From the NCBI RefSeq assembly GCF_000960975.1, contig NZ_CP010803.1, positions 2,259,944 through 2,323,943 of the forward strand: a stretch of DNA of 64,000 nt. The letters are read 5' to 3'. This stretch comes from Martelella endophytica. GTDB taxonomy: Bacteria > Pseudomonadota > Alphaproteobacteria > Rhizobiales > Rhizobiaceae. This document shows, one piece after another, positions 26,439 through 35,334 of this stretch. The position numbers were made by a program, and so were the translations under genes. Within the stretch, counting starts at the first letter, position 1, and every line of letters starts with the position of its first letter. The notes under the pieces were generated by a model. The model saw nothing but the letters and a program-made list of their open reading frames with translations, was not told the DNA's origin and searched no databases.

Positions 26439-26591
26439 GGTTTCCTCCTTTGTTGTCGTCGTTCCCTGTAAAACGCCTGGTACCGCGATTTGTTCGCGCA
26501 AAAGGCTTGGGAACGGATTTTGCGGAGGCCGCCGGAGGGGGAATGCTAGGCCGGCGGCATCCGCTTCATGCCGGGCTCATGCGCACCGATT

Positions 26592-26765
26592 TCAGTGCTG
26601 AGCCCAGGCCTCGAAAACCGCCGAAGATTCGCATGGGCGGCCATGCTGGCTTGCCATGTGGGCGGCATAATCGCTGTCATCGGTCACCGCGACCTTCTGC
26701 GGTCTCGGTTTCTGCTGTTTTGCCGATTCAGCTTTGTGTTCGGTAGTCTTGATCTTGTCTGCCAT
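26592..26765 (-). CDS. Small basic hypothetical protein (57 aa)
   Basis: I do not recognise a family. The product starts MADKIKTTEHKAESAKQQK, rich in Lys, Gln and Glu, and ends with a Tyr/His/Trp-containing part (DYAAHMASQHG ... FEAWAQH). The first half looks disordered. GGGAGGAG lies 8 nt before the ATG, a strong site for so small a gene, and the frame ends in a regular TGA. The neighbours (DUF1059 protein and hemF) give no functional hint. I consider it real chiefly on the ribosome site and biased composition. Confidence 0.6.
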   Translation of the reverse strand: MADKIKTTEHKAESAKQQKPRPQKVAVTDDSDYAAHMASQHGRPCESSAVFEAWAQH

Positions 26766-26887
26766 GGTCCTGCTCCTCCCGAGCAAGTTTGCGTTACAAG
26801 TCTACATTCCGACATGGTCAGTAGACCCCTTTCCTGCAAGGCGAACAAGGCATTTCTTTGATAAAAAATTAACTGTAACGATGTAGT

Positions 26888-27799
26888 TTAAGGCCATCTT
26901 GCGACAGGCGGCATCGAGGACAGGATTGCCTCTATATTTCCGCCGGTCTTGAGCCCGAAAACAGTGCCGCGGTCATACAGCAGATTGAATTCGACATAGC
27001 GGCCGCGACGCACCAATTGCTCGTCGCGTTCTTCCGAAGACCACTCGTGATTGAAGTTGCTGCGCACCAGCCGCGGGTAGATCAGGTTGAAGGCGCGACC
27101 GACATCCTGAACGAAGGCGAAGTCCGCGTCCGGCCCGCCCTTTTCGTCCGGCGAATGCTGCCAGTCGAAGAAGATGCCACCAATGCCGCGCGCCTCCTTG
27201 CGGTGCGGCAGGTAGAAATATTCGTCGCACCACTTTTTCAGCTTCTGATAGTCGACGACGGCCTGATGGCGGTTGCAGGCGATTTCCATGGCGCGGTGGA
27301 ACAGGATCGTGTCCGGGTCCTCCTGCCGGCGCCTGCGGTTCAGAACCGGCGTCAGATCGGCGCCGCCGCCGAACCACCAGCTCTTGGTGACGATCATGCG
27401 GGTGTTCATGTGCACGGCCGGCACGTTCGGGTTCACCGGATGGGCAATCAGGGAAATACCGCTCGCCCAGTAGCGTGTGCCGGTTTCGGTCCCGGGCATC
27501 GACTTCGCGAATTCCTCGGAGAACTCGCCCTCGACCGTCGATGTGTGCACGCCGACCTTTTCGAAGACGCGGCCGTGCATCACCGACATGCGTCCGCCGC
27601 CTTCGCCATTCTCGCGGCTCCAGTCCTTTGCCTCGAACCGGCCGGGTTCGAGATCGCTGAGCGGGCCGGTCAGTTCCTTCTCCAGCGTTTCGAAGCCGCT
27701 GCAGATCGTGTCGCGCAGGCTTTCGAACCAGGCGCGCGCGGCGCTCTTGCGGGCCTCGATATCGTCGGGAAGCCCTTCGGGCAATTGCGGCCGTTCCAT
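26888..27799 (-). CDS. hemF: Oxygen-dependent coproporphyrinogen III oxidase
   Basis: HemF decarboxylates coproporphyrinogen III to protoporphyrinogen IX with O2 in heme synthesis. The 303-residue product has the family blocks [38 protein letters not shown], the metal/substrate His in [19 protein letters not shown] and the C-terminal [22 protein letters not shown] start at ATG 27799 with GGAG 6 nt upstream; an upstream frame to 27937 overlaps the divergent small gene and is unconserved. No anaerobic regulator site was identified by eye. Confidence 0.97.
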   Translation of the reverse strand: MERPQLPEGLPDDIEARKSAARAWFESLRDTICSGFETLEKELTGPLSDLEPGRFEAKDWSRENGEGGGRMSVMHGRVFEKVGVHTSTVEGEFSEEFAKSMPGTETGTRYWASGISLIAHPVNPNVPAVHMNTRMIVTKSWWFGGGADLTPVLNRRRRQEDPDTILFHRAMEIACNRHQAVVDYQKLKKWCDEYFYLPHRKEARGIGGIFFDWQHSPDEKGGPDADFAFVQDVGRAFNLIYPRLVRSNFNHEWSSEERDEQLVRRGRYVEFNLLYDRGTVFGLKTGGNIEAILSSMPPVARWP

Positions 27800-27915
27800 T
27801 GTCGCTCCGTAAGCAGTTTCTTTTTGGCGCCAGCGGTTCTGCCGCGAAGCACCTGATTTGACTCGCAAACCTTGAAGGGGAATCTTATCTTCTTTGGAAA
27901 CTGAAGGATAGCGCA

Positions 27916-28170
27916 ATGGCCAATGTTCCAAAGCCACCTTCGATGGAAGGGCTGAAGCGGCGCATCAGGAACCATCGCCTGGAACAAGCGCGCGGTGACG
28001 GTTTCGTGCGCGAACGCTTTTGTCTGACGCGTGAGGATGCTAGGGCCAAGGCGCGCGAATGGTTCGACAGCTATCCGAAGGCGGCCTACTGGACCGAGGT
28101 GGAGAGCTGGCGGGTTGTCGATGACGGCCGGATCGAATTCACCATGCGCAGGCTGTCCACCGCCGACTGA
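27916..28170 (+). CDS. Small conserved-looking hypothetical protein (84 aa)
   Basis: I do not assign a family. The 84-residue soluble product is rich in Arg and Trp ([18 protein letters not shown] ... [23 protein letters not shown]) and has no membrane segment. AAGGATAGCGCA precedes the ATG. It is divergent from hemF over 116 nt and converges on trmL with a 2-nt gap, a compact layout that supports a real gene. The predicted pI is basic; nucleic-acid binding would be a guess. Confidence 0.7.
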   Translation: MANVPKPPSMEGLKRRIRNHRLEQARGDGFVRERFCLTREDARAKAREWFDSYPKAAYWTEVESWRVVDDGRIEFTMRRLSTAD

Positions 28171-28172
28171 GC

Positions 28173-28643
28173 CTATTCGAGGCCGGTAAAACCGCCGGTC
28201 TGGCGCAGCGCCTCGCCGGCGATCATCCCCACAGAAATTGCAAGGTTCAGCGAGCGCGTTTCCGGCCGCATCGGAATGCGGACGCGGTGGTTCGCCGTCT
28301 CGTGGACGTGATCCGGCACGCCGGCGCTTTCGCGGCCGAACAACAGGACATCGTTTTCGGCGAAGGCAAAGCCTGTATAGGCGACACTGGCCTTGGTCGA
28401 GGCGAGCACCAGACGCCGTCCGCTGTCCGCCCGCCAGCGCTCGAAGGCTTCCCAGTCGACATGGCGGGTCATGGTGGTCTTGGCGATATAGTCCATGCCG
28501 GCGCGTCGGAGATTGCTGTCCGACAGCGCAAAGCCTGCCGGCTCGATGATGTCGACGGAAAGGCCGAGGCAGGCGGCGAGCCGGAGGATGGTTCCGGTAT
28601 TGCCGGCAATGTCGGGCTGGTAAAGGGCGATGCGGAGGTTCAT
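28173..28643 (-). CDS. trmL: tRNA (cytidine/uridine-34 2'-O)-methyltransferase
   Basis: This 156-residue SPOUT-class methyltransferase modifies the wobble ribose of tRNA-Leu. It shows the N-terminal ALYQPDIAGNTGTILRLAAC, the middle LVLASTKA, and the knotted SAM site FGRESAGVPDHV and LNLAISVGMIAGEALRQTGG. Its length and motif order match TrmL (YibK). AAGGAAG precedes the ATG. The gene ends 2 nt from the stop of the convergent small gene and starts 36 nt from the next minus-strand gene's end. Confidence 0.95.
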   Translation of the reverse strand: MNLRIALYQPDIAGNTGTILRLAACLGLSVDIIEPAGFALSDSNLRRAGMDYIAKTTMTRHVDWEAFERWRADSGRRLVLASTKASVAYTGFAFAENDVLLFGRESAGVPDHVHETANHRVRIPMRPETRSLNLAISVGMIAGEALRQTGGFTGLE

Positions 28644-28679
28644 CCGGCTTCCTTAACGGGTGCACGGCAGCGCCTCAAG

Positions 28680-30053
28680 TCAAAGCACACCCAGAAGCCT
28701 CCACCACAGGAAATCGAGCGGCAGCAGCACGAGGAAGGTGATGACGGTCAGCGGTACGGTGATTTTCAGCAGTGCCGAGACGGGCTGCCGCGCCACCTGC
28801 ATGCCCACCATCAGCGGCGCCGACTGGTAGGGGAAGAACACGGTCGAGAAGCCGATCACCTGCGTCATCAGCACGGCGAACAGGCTGAGGCCGGTGAGGT
28901 CGGAAAGTTCGCCCGCCATCGGCGTCAGCACCGCCGGCACGCCGGGCAGGGTGGTGAAGATGCCGGTGATGAAGGCCATGGCCGACAGCGACACGAAATT
29001 GAGGAAATCGGCACCAGGGCTGAGCGGCAGGATATGCTCCATGCCGTGGGCGATGACCGCACCAAGGCCGGTGGCATTGACGAGCGCGCCGACGGCGAGG
29101 ATGCCGGCCATGAACAGCAGCACGCCGAAATTCACCGTCTTGTCGAATTCGGCCTGTCCGACCGGGCCGATACCCGGCCAGATCAGCGCGATCGAGGCGC
29201 AGATGCCGACCCAGGCCGGATTGACGCCGTGAAACGTATCCGTCATCCAGAAACCGAGCGTGATGACCAACACGGCGATCACATACCATTGCCGCCAGCC
29301 GAGTCGCGGCGTCGTTTCATCCGTTCCGTCGCTTTCCGCAGGGCGCGGTGCATCGGGAAACAGCCACACAATCAGCGCGACCATGATGATGCTCTTGAGC
29401 AGGCCCAGGATCGGGAAATGCAGCAGTGTGTATTCCGCGTAGGTCAGGTCGAAATTGTAGATGGTCTGGGCGGCGCCGGTCAGCACGAGGTTCGGCACGT
29501 TCGAGGGCAGGATGGTGAAGCCCGGGACGTGGCAGGCGAGTGTTGTGGCGATCGCAACGGCGGTCCGTCCCTTCGTGCCTTCGCCGTAGCCGATCCGGTC
29601 TGCGAGCGCCATGGCAAGCGGCGACAGCAGGAAGAACCGGCCGAGAGATGACGGCATCACGAAGGTCAGGACCATGGCAATGGCGAACAGGCCGGAGATG
29701 ACGAGGGCGTGGCTGTGCGCAATGTGGATACCGAGGCCGGCGAGGCGGGTGCTGAGACCCGATCCGCGCACCGCTGCCGCAATCACGAAGCCCGAAAACA
29801 CCAGCCACATCGCCGAGGAATAAAAGCCCGAAAACACCACCATCGGCGGCGCCAGCTTCAGCACCAGCGTCACCGCCATGAAGATCAGGCTGGCGAGATA
29901 GGCGGGCACGAGGCCGGTCGCCCAGAGGCTGAGCGTGACGAGCACGATGCCGAGGGTCCGCGCCTGCTCGGGCGTCATCACAGACTGGGGAATGACGGCG
30001 AGCGCCACAGCGACGACGACGAGGACAGCGACAAGCAGTTTTTTGAAGGACAT
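28680..30053 (-). CDS. DASS (SLC13) family anion/sodium symporter
   Basis: This integral membrane protein of 457 residues has about 11-12 hydrophobic segments and the DASS pattern: an N-terminal PEQARTLGIVLVTLSLW, two SN-type hairpins (FVMPSSLGRFFLLSP near 140 and TLPGVPAVLTPMAG near 375), and the GFSTVFFPYQSAPLM region. Members import di- or tricarboxylates or sulfate with Na+. The substrate is not clear. I prefer ATG 30053 (MSFKKLLVAV); ATG 30089 adds 12 residues; neither has a strong ribosome site. It is divergent from the AraC regulator across 73 nt, which makes that regulator its likely controller. Confidence 0.87.
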   Translation of the reverse strand: MSFKKLLVAVLVVVAVALAVIPQSVMTPEQARTLGIVLVTLSLWATGLVPAYLASLIFMAVTLVLKLAPPMVVFSGFYSSAMWLVFSGFVIAAAVRGSGLSTRLAGLGIHIAHSHALVISGLFAIAMVLTFVMPSSLGRFFLLSPLAMALADRIGYGEGTKGRTAVAIATTLACHVPGFTILPSNVPNLVLTGAAQTIYNFDLTYAEYTLLHFPILGLLKSIIMVALIVWLFPDAPRPAESDGTDETTPRLGWRQWYVIAVLVITLGFWMTDTFHGVNPAWVGICASIALIWPGIGPVGQAEFDKTVNFGVLLFMAGILAVGALVNATGLGAVIAHGMEHILPLSPGADFLNFVSLSAMAFITGIFTTLPGVPAVLTPMAGELSDLTGLSLFAVLMTQVIGFSTVFFPYQSAPLMVGMQVARQPVSALLKITVPLTVITFLVLLPLDFLWWRLLGVL

Positions 30054-30126
30054 GCAGGATACGTTCGGTTGTTTCTGGCTGAAATACATCCTAAGGGAGG
30101 ATTCGTCGATACGGAATTGCTACATC

Positions 30127-30963
30127 ATGTCAAACGATATCGTTTTTCTGTCACAAGTGCCGGATGACGAGGGGCCGGGGTCCGTTCTCGATCCGACCCG
30201 TCCTTTGACAGTGCGTGCGCAAAGCTGGCGGGCAGGTGACAAGGCCCGGCCAGCCCACAGCCATCCCCGCGGCCAGCTTCTCTGGCCCGTATCGGGCATC
30301 CTGCTGGTGCGCTCGGGCGAGAGCCGCTGGCTGGTGCCGCCGAGCCACGCCGTCTGGATTCCCGGCGATATCGTCCACGAGGTGCTGATCGAGACGGACG
30401 TGACCGCAAGCTTCATCTATGTCGATCCGTCCGTCCCGCAGGTGAGGGGCGCAGGTTGCGAAGTGCTGCACATGACGCCGCTGATGCGCCAGCTCATCCT
30501 GCGCTTCCGGGCGCTTGCGGATGACGGCATTGCAGACGATCGCCTGCAGCGTCTCGCCTTCGTCATCATCGATGAACTGTCGACCCTGCCGACGGCACCC
30601 CTCAGCCTGCCGGCCGGCGAGGATGCGCGGCTGAAGCGGGTGACGGCGCTGCTTCTGGCCCGGCCGGAAGACCGCTCGGGGCTTGAGGCGCTGGCGCGGT
30701 TTGCCGGCGCTGGCCCGCGCACGCTGGAGCGTCTGTTCCTGCGCGAGACCGGCCTCAGCTTTTCCGAATGGCGCAACCGGCTGCGGTTGATGGAGGCGGT
30801 CAATCACCTGAGCCGCGGCAAGAGCAGCGCCGAAATTGCCGGCCTGCTGGGCTACAGCAGCCCGAGCGCTTTCGTCGCCGCCTTCCGCCGCTCATTGGGC
30901 ATGCCGCCGCAATCTTATCTGCGTGACGGTGTCAGCGCGGTGGACCGCCCGAACGACGATTGA
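30127..30963 (+). CDS. AraC family transcriptional regulator
   Basis: The 278-residue protein has an N-terminal cupin-type sensor (PAHSHPRGQLLWPVSG ... SHAVWIPGDIVHEV) and a C-terminal AraC double helix-turn-helix (about 175-265). The second HTH is clear in SSAEIAGLLGYSSPSAFVAAFRRSLG, continuing to MPPQSYL. This cupin type usually controls a neighbouring transporter. The divergent DASS transporter (73 nt away) and the convergent FUSC protein are both candidates. Start ATG 30127 is chosen over a longer frame from 29935, which would overlap the transporter. The last 32 bp overlap the end of the FUSC gene. Confidence 0.9.
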   Translation: MSNDIVFLSQVPDDEGPGSVLDPTRPLTVRAQSWRAGDKARPAHSHPRGQLLWPVSGILLVRSGESRWLVPPSHAVWIPGDIVHEVLIETDVTASFIYVDPSVPQVRGAGCEVLHMTPLMRQLILRFRALADDGIADDRLQRLAFVIIDELSTLPTAPLSLPAGEDARLKRVTALLLARPEDRSGLEALARFAGAGPRTLERLFLRETGLSFSEWRNRLRLMEAVNHLSRGKSSAEIAGLLGYSSPSAFVAAFRRSLGMPPQSYLRDGVSAVDRPNDD

Positions 30964-32890
30964 GATAGGTGGCAAGCCAGACGATCTCGGCCTCGACCTC
31001 GCCGAACCTGTCATCCTTTTCGCGGCCCTCGGGTTTTGGCGCCGCTCCGCCATTCCTGACAAAGTCGGAAATGGCTGCGACCGCGGCGATCGCACGGTTG
31101 GCGCGCGCCTCGTTGGGCGGCGGATCGCCCAGGCGGCGACCCTCGGCATAGGCGGCAGTGGACCCGCAAAGCCGTTCGGCGCTGGCGACGGCCGGGAACC
31201 AGGATGCCGCCTCGCGACCCGCCGGCGGCGGCTCGGCGATCAGGCGCTCGAGCGTTGTCCTTAGGTCCGACAGCGACCGGAACGCGGCGAACTCGCGCTC
31301 GGCAAGGTTCTTCCGCAGTGGTATCAGCGCTTCCTTGTCGGTGGGCAGGGGTGCCGTCGCCGCCCGTAGGAACGTCGCCACATGTTCGAGCGCTGCCGTA
31401 AAGGCGGTGGTGATGCCGGCTTCCTGCGATCGTGGCCAGATCAGATAGCCGAAGACGAGCGCGATGCCGGAACCGAGCAGGGTGTCGTAAAGCCGCTGCA
31501 GGCCATAATCAGAGACCGCGCCCGGCGCCACGAGATCGATCATCAGCAGGATCACCGGCGTCAGCAGGGTCACCATTGCCGCATAGCTGCGCAGGCCAAG
31601 GAAGGGCAGGGTGGCGGCCAGCGCCATGATGATCGGAATGTAGGCGATCCCCTTCGGCACCACCGCGGCAATGGCGATCGCGACCAGCACGCCGGCAACC
31701 GTTCCGATGCTGCGATGGATCGCGCGCAGGAACACCGAGCCGAAATCCGGTTTCAGCACCAGCGCCACCGTCAGGGGCAGCCAGTAATTGTGATCGCCGG
31801 TGACCCACTGTGTCACCGCCACGCCGATGCCGACGCTGAGCGACAGCCTGAGCGCGGCAATGATGACCGCACGGCCAAGCGTCAGCCTGCGCGCGAGGTG
31901 GGTGAAGAGACCGGCAGAGAAGATGCCTTGGCCCTCGGGTGGCTCCGCCGTCGCCGTTGCGGCGGGCGCCGTTCTCCAGAGCGTCGCGACGAGACGTTCG
32001 GTGAGGTAGAGTGCTTCGCCCTCGGCGCCCTCAGGCGCGGGCGGCGGCGGGGCATGCCTCTGATAGGCATCGGCGATGGTATCGAGCCGGGCGGCTGCCG
32101 CCTCCAGCGCTTCGCCACGCCGCGAGATCAGCGTCACTTGCAGCTGGTTGATGAGCGAGAGCGCCTCGGCGCTGCGCTGCGTGGCGCGGGTGCGGGCGCG
32201 CCCGTGGCTGCGCTTCTCGATCAGGGCGGCATAGGCGCCCTTGGTCGCGTCGGTCACCTTGCGGCGAGCGACGATCATCAACGCCCGGGTTTCCGGCGTC
32301 ACGTCGCGGCCGACGGCGTCGGAGGCGCGGGCGAGTTCGGCAAGCCCGGTGATGAGATCGGCGATCATGCGCCGCTCCGGCCTGTCCTTGTCGAAGAGCG
32401 CGCCGACGCCGAGCATGACGGCGACGAAGCCGGCGCCGATCAGAACATTGGTGAACACCAGCCAGACGGGCAGCCCGTGAGGCGCGTGGCTGGTGACGAT
32501 CGCCAGCACCAGCATGTGCATGGCGCCGAGCGAGAAGGCGGCGCCATAGCCGGAAATGAGCCCCGAGACCAGCGCCACCGCCATCAGCATGGCGAGCGTC
32601 GCGACACCGTGGCCACCCACGAGCGGGCCGATGAGCGTGCCGGTCGCGCCAATGGTGGCGGAGATGGCAAGCTGGCGAAAGCGTTCCGGATAGGGATCGA
32701 GGCGCACGGACACGGCAGATAGGAACGCGCCAAGCGCAACGAACAGCATCGCGTCCTTGTGTCCCGTCATCTCGCCGATGAGAAGCGGCAGGCCGGTGCC
32801 GAGCGAGAGGCGGATCGCGTGCCGCCACGGCCTGTAGGGCGAGGCCTTGAGCAGCGCCAGATTGTGAAACCACCGGGTTGCCGGATTCAT
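30932..32890 (-). CDS. FUSC family (aromatic acid / fusaric acid-type) efflux protein
   Basis: This 652-residue inner-membrane protein has two repeats of about five to six hydrophobic helices (residues about 25-170 and 345-490), each followed by a cytoplasmic helical domain, as in AaeB and FusC-like exporters. Recognisable parts are TGHKDAMLFVALGAFLSA, the second-repeat WVTGDHNYWLPLTVALVLKPDFG and LGSGIALVFGYLIWP. Such proteins export aromatic carboxylates or similar toxic anions. GGAG lies 5 nt before the ATG. It converges on the AraC gene, with a 32-bp overlap of the coding ends in antisense orientation. Confidence 0.88.
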   Translation of the reverse strand: MNPATRWFHNLALLKASPYRPWRHAIRLSLGTGLPLLIGEMTGHKDAMLFVALGAFLSAVSVRLDPYPERFRQLAISATIGATGTLIGPLVGGHGVATLAMLMAVALVSGLISGYGAAFSLGAMHMLVLAIVTSHAPHGLPVWLVFTNVLIGAGFVAVMLGVGALFDKDRPERRMIADLITGLAELARASDAVGRDVTPETRALMIVARRKVTDATKGAYAALIEKRSHGRARTRATQRSAEALSLINQLQVTLISRRGEALEAAAARLDTIADAYQRHAPPPPAPEGAEGEALYLTERLVATLWRTAPAATATAEPPEGQGIFSAGLFTHLARRLTLGRAVIIAALRLSLSVGIGVAVTQWVTGDHNYWLPLTVALVLKPDFGSVFLRAIHRSIGTVAGVLVAIAIAAVVPKGIAYIPIIMALAATLPFLGLRSYAAMVTLLTPVILLMIDLVAPGAVSDYGLQRLYDTLLGSGIALVFGYLIWPRSQEAGITTAFTAALEHVATFLRAATAPLPTDKEALIPLRKNLAEREFAAFRSLSDLRTTLERLIAEPPPAGREAASWFPAVASAERLCGSTAAYAEGRRLGDPPPNEARANRAIAAVAAISDFVRNGGAAPKPEGREKDDRFGEVEAEIVWLATYLNRRSGGPPR

Positions 32891-33032
32891 GCCGTCTCCA
32901 CCTTGTCGCGCTTTTCTGCCACGCCTGACGTGCGCCTTTTACCCGTTCCCGCGGGGGCTCGGCAAGCCGGGGTCGCGATAGTGGCGCGGCGGCAACAGTT
33001 CGGGCCAAACGCAATGAACCGCAATTCACTAC

Positions 33033-33061
33033 TGGTCAAACACGCGTGGTGCGGGTATAAG
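33033..33061 (+). promoter_or_regulatory. Candidate promoter of the ABC exporter leader
   Basis: TGGTCA (33033-33038) and TATAAG (33056-33061) have a 17-bp spacer. The -35 box is weak and the -10 box good. A start near 33068 would place the short reading frame at 33096 about 28 nt into the RNA, with its ribosome site exposed. Confidence 0.45.
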
Positions 33062-33095
33062 GGCCGCGTTTCTCTAGCCGGCGAAAGGAGCATGC

Positions 33096-33176
33096 ATGAT
33101 GGATATCACTGACATTGTAATGCTCTGCGCAGCACCAGCCCAGGCAACCCGCCCGGCCGCGCCTCGCCTCGTGTGA
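33096..33176 (+). CDS. Upstream short reading frame (26 aa), possible regulatory leader peptide
   Basis: The frame reads MMDITDIVMLCAAPAQATRPA and ends in PRLV. A near-perfect ribosome site AAAGGAG (33084-33090) lies 5 nt before the first ATG and 8 nt before the second, stronger than that of the exporter gene itself. The stop codon overlaps a GTGTGA/TCACAC hairpin, and the exporter starts 147 nt further on. I know no family for it. The arrangement resembles translated leader peptides that control drug-exporter or resistance genes by ribosome stalling. A small functional peptide is the alternative. Confidence 0.6.
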   Translation: MMDITDIVMLCAAPAQATRPAAPRLV

Positions 33177-33253
33177 CCATTCACACGAATTCTCTGTTTT
33201 CCTCTTAGTCAAATTGTACTGCGGCAGACTTATGCCGCCCTCAGTCCCTGATT
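33171..33253 (+). promoter_or_regulatory. Hairpins in the leader between the short frame and the ABC exporter
   Basis: Three perfect hairpins occur in 83 nt: GTGTGA (33171-33176) with TCACAC; GCGGCA (33221-33226) with TGCCGC (33233-33238), loop GACTTA; and CCTGA with TCAGG just after. The first includes the stop codon of the short frame, so a translating or stalled ribosome would disrupt it. No long T run follows, so a purely transcriptional attenuator is not proven. Confidence 0.45.
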
Positions 33254-33323
33254 TCAGGTCGCGCCGGGATACGTGCCGATCTGGCATCGTCGTCACAAGA
33301 CGGGGACGGTCTGGAGCCTGATC

Positions 33324-35180
33324 ATGTTTAGCTGGTTTGAAAACCGCGTGAATCCCTATCCCCGTGAGGAGCCGACCACGCCGCCCAAGGGGTTGTTGCC
33401 GTTCCTGTGGCACTACTCGAAGCCGGCAGCACCGTGGCTGGTGCTGATGTCGCTGGTTGCGGGAACGATCGCGTTTGCGGAAGTCTACCTGTTCCAGTTC
33501 CTCGGCGATATCGTCAACTGGCTGTCCACGGCCGACCGCGAGACCTTTCTTGCCGATGAAGGCTGGCACCTTGCGCTCATGGGCGGACTGGTGCTGGTCG
33601 GTCTGCCGCTGCTCACGACCTTCGGCTCGCTGCTGATCCATCAGGTGCTGCTTGGCAACCTGCCGATGATCGGTCGCTGGCAGATGCACCGTTATGTGCT
33701 GCGCCACTCGATGACCTTCTTCGCCAACGAGTTCGCGGGCCGCGTGTCGCAGAAGGTGATGCAGACGTCGCTTGCCGTGCGCGAAACGGTGATGAAGACG
33801 CTCGACATGTTCGTCTATGTGGCGACCTATTTCGCCTCGATGATCTTCATCGTCGCCGCGGCCGACTGGCGGCTGGTGATTCCACTGATCGTCTGGCTCG
33901 TGGTCTATGGTGCGCTGCTTTGGTACTTCATCCCGCGTCTGAGGAAAATTTCGGCCGATCAGGCCGATGCCCGTTCGCTGATGACCGGGCGCGTGGTCGA
34001 CAGCTACACCAATATCGGCACGGTGAAGCTGTTCTCGCACGCGGGCCGTGAGGAGCAGTTCTCGAAAGAGGGCATGGACGGGTTCCTGCATACGGTCTAC
34101 CGGCAGATGCGCCGGGTGACCGAGTTCCAGATCCTGGTCTACCTCAACAACGCCATCGCTCTCTTTTCCGTTGGCGCGCTGGCGATCCATTTCTGGTTGC
34201 TGGATTCGATCAGCGTCGGAACGATCGCGCTGACCCTCGGCCTCGTCATGCGGATCGGCGGCATGTCGCAGTGGATCATGTGGGAAGTGACGGCGCTGTT
34301 CGAAAACATCGGCACGGTCTATGACGGCATGGCGATGATGGCACGCAAGCACGACCTGGTCGACGCGGAGGACGCGAAGGCGCTGACCGTGACCAGGGGC
34401 GAGATCGTTTATGACGACATCTCGTTCCACTACGGCAAGAAGGACGGCATCATCGAGCACCTGTCGCTCACGATCAAGCCCGGCGAGAAGGTCGGCCTTG
34501 TCGGACGCTCGGGTGCCGGCAAGACCACGATGATGAACCTGCTGCTGCGCTTCTTCGATCTGGAGAGCGGCCGTATTCTCATCGACGGACAGGATGTGTC
34601 GAAGGTCACGCAGGACAGCCTGCGCGAAAACATCGGCGTGGTGACGCAGGATACCTCCCTGTTGCACCGCTCGATCCGCGACAACATTGCCTATAGCCGC
34701 CCGGAAGCGACCGACGAGGAGGTGATTTCGGCCGCCAAGCGCGCCAATGCCTGGGAGTTCATCCAGGGGCTTTCCGACATGCAGGGGCGTACTGGCCTTG
34801 AGGCTCATGTCGGCGAGCGTGGGGTGAAGCTCTCCGGCGGTCAGCGCCAGCGCATCGCGATCGCCCGTGTGTTCCTGAAGGACGCGCCGATCCTGGTGCT
34901 GGACGAGGCGACCTCGGCGCTCGATTCCGAAGTCGAGGCGGCCATTCAGGAAAGCCTGTTCGGCCTGATGGAAGGCAAGACGGTGATCGCGATCGCCCAC
35001 CGCCTTTCGACGCTGACCGAGATGGACCGGCTCGTCGTCCTCGACAAGGGCGAGATCGTCGAGGTGGGAACTCATTCGGAGCTCGCCAGTGGCGAGGGCA
35101 TCTATGCCGATCTCTGGCGCCGCCAGTCCGGCGGTTTCCTCGCGGATGATCATACGGCAGCCGGCGAGGCCGCCGAGTAA
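33324..35180 (+). CDS. ABC exporter half-transporter, first of a tandem pair
   Basis: This 618-residue half-transporter is fused in the order membrane domain (six helices, residues about 35-320) then nucleotide-binding domain. The NBD has Walker A GRSGAGKTT, signature KLSGGQRQRI, Walker B ILVLDEAT and the switch His in AIAHRLSTL; all catalytic residues are intact. It resembles MsbA-type multidrug or lipid exporters. Start ATG 33324 (MFSWFENRVNPYP) has GGAG 7 nt upstream. The NBD has stretches identical or nearly so to the next ABC gene (AHVGERGVKLSGGQRQRIAI), so the two arose by duplication and may pair as a heterodimer. A structured leader with a short reading frame precedes it. Confidence 0.93.
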   Translation: MFSWFENRVNPYPREEPTTPPKGLLPFLWHYSKPAAPWLVLMSLVAGTIAFAEVYLFQFLGDIVNWLSTADRETFLADEGWHLALMGGLVLVGLPLLTTFGSLLIHQVLLGNLPMIGRWQMHRYVLRHSMTFFANEFAGRVSQKVMQTSLAVRETVMKTLDMFVYVATYFASMIFIVAAADWRLVIPLIVWLVVYGALLWYFIPRLRKISADQADARSLMTGRVVDSYTNIGTVKLFSHAGREEQFSKEGMDGFLHTVYRQMRRVTEFQILVYLNNAIALFSVGALAIHFWLLDSISVGTIALTLGLVMRIGGMSQWIMWEVTALFENIGTVYDGMAMMARKHDLVDAEDAKALTVTRGEIVYDDISFHYGKKDGIIEHLSLTIKPGEKVGLVGRSGAGKTTMMNLLLRFFDLESGRILIDGQDVSKVTQDSLRENIGVVTQDTSLLHRSIRDNIAYSRPEATDEEVISAAKRANAWEFIQGLSDMQGRTGLEAHVGERGVKLSGGQRQRIAIARVFLKDAPILVLDEATSALDSEVEAAIQESLFGLMEGKTVIAIAHRLSTLTEMDRLVVLDKGEIVEVGTHSELASGEGIYADLWRRQSGGFLADDHTAAGEAAE

Positions 35181-35192
35181 GACGTTAAGCTG

Positions 35193-35219
35193 ACCGGGCC
35201 CGCTTTTTGCGGGCCCGGT
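35193..35219 (+). terminator. Hairpin terminator after the first ABC gene
   Basis: ACCGGGCCCGC (35193-35203) and GCGGGCCCGGT (35209-35219) form a perfect 11-bp stem around a TTTTT loop, 12 nt after the stop. The T run is inside the loop and only TT follows, so strength is uncertain. Confidence 0.6.
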
Positions 35220-35249
35220 TCAGTTTGCTGACAAACGTCTCCCCATTCC

Positions 35250-35282
35250 GGGTCATCCTCGGGCTTGACCCGAGGATCCAGG
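35250..35282 (+). repeat. Palindromic intergenic repeat, copy A
   Basis: This 33-bp unit contains a 9-bp stem, ATCCTCGGG (35255-35263) and CCCGAGGAT (35269-35277), with a 5-nt loop and flanks GGGTC and CCAGG. It matches copy B (35335-35367, opposite strand) at 27 of 33 positions. It looks like the abundant extragenic palindromes of rhizobial genomes, whose role may be RNA stability or nucleoid-protein binding. Confidence 0.8.
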
Positions 35283-35334
35283 CCGCCCGGCAAAGGTTCT
35301 TTATATATCTTTGCAAATTCGGAGACTTCAATCG

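Noticed and set aside
33036..35153. Antisense 705-codon open frame over the first ABC exporter gene
   Set aside because: It is a shadow of the plus-strand gene: composition is His/Asp/Arg-rich in the usual antisense pattern, no domain is recognisable, and the plus strand carries complete ABC motifs.
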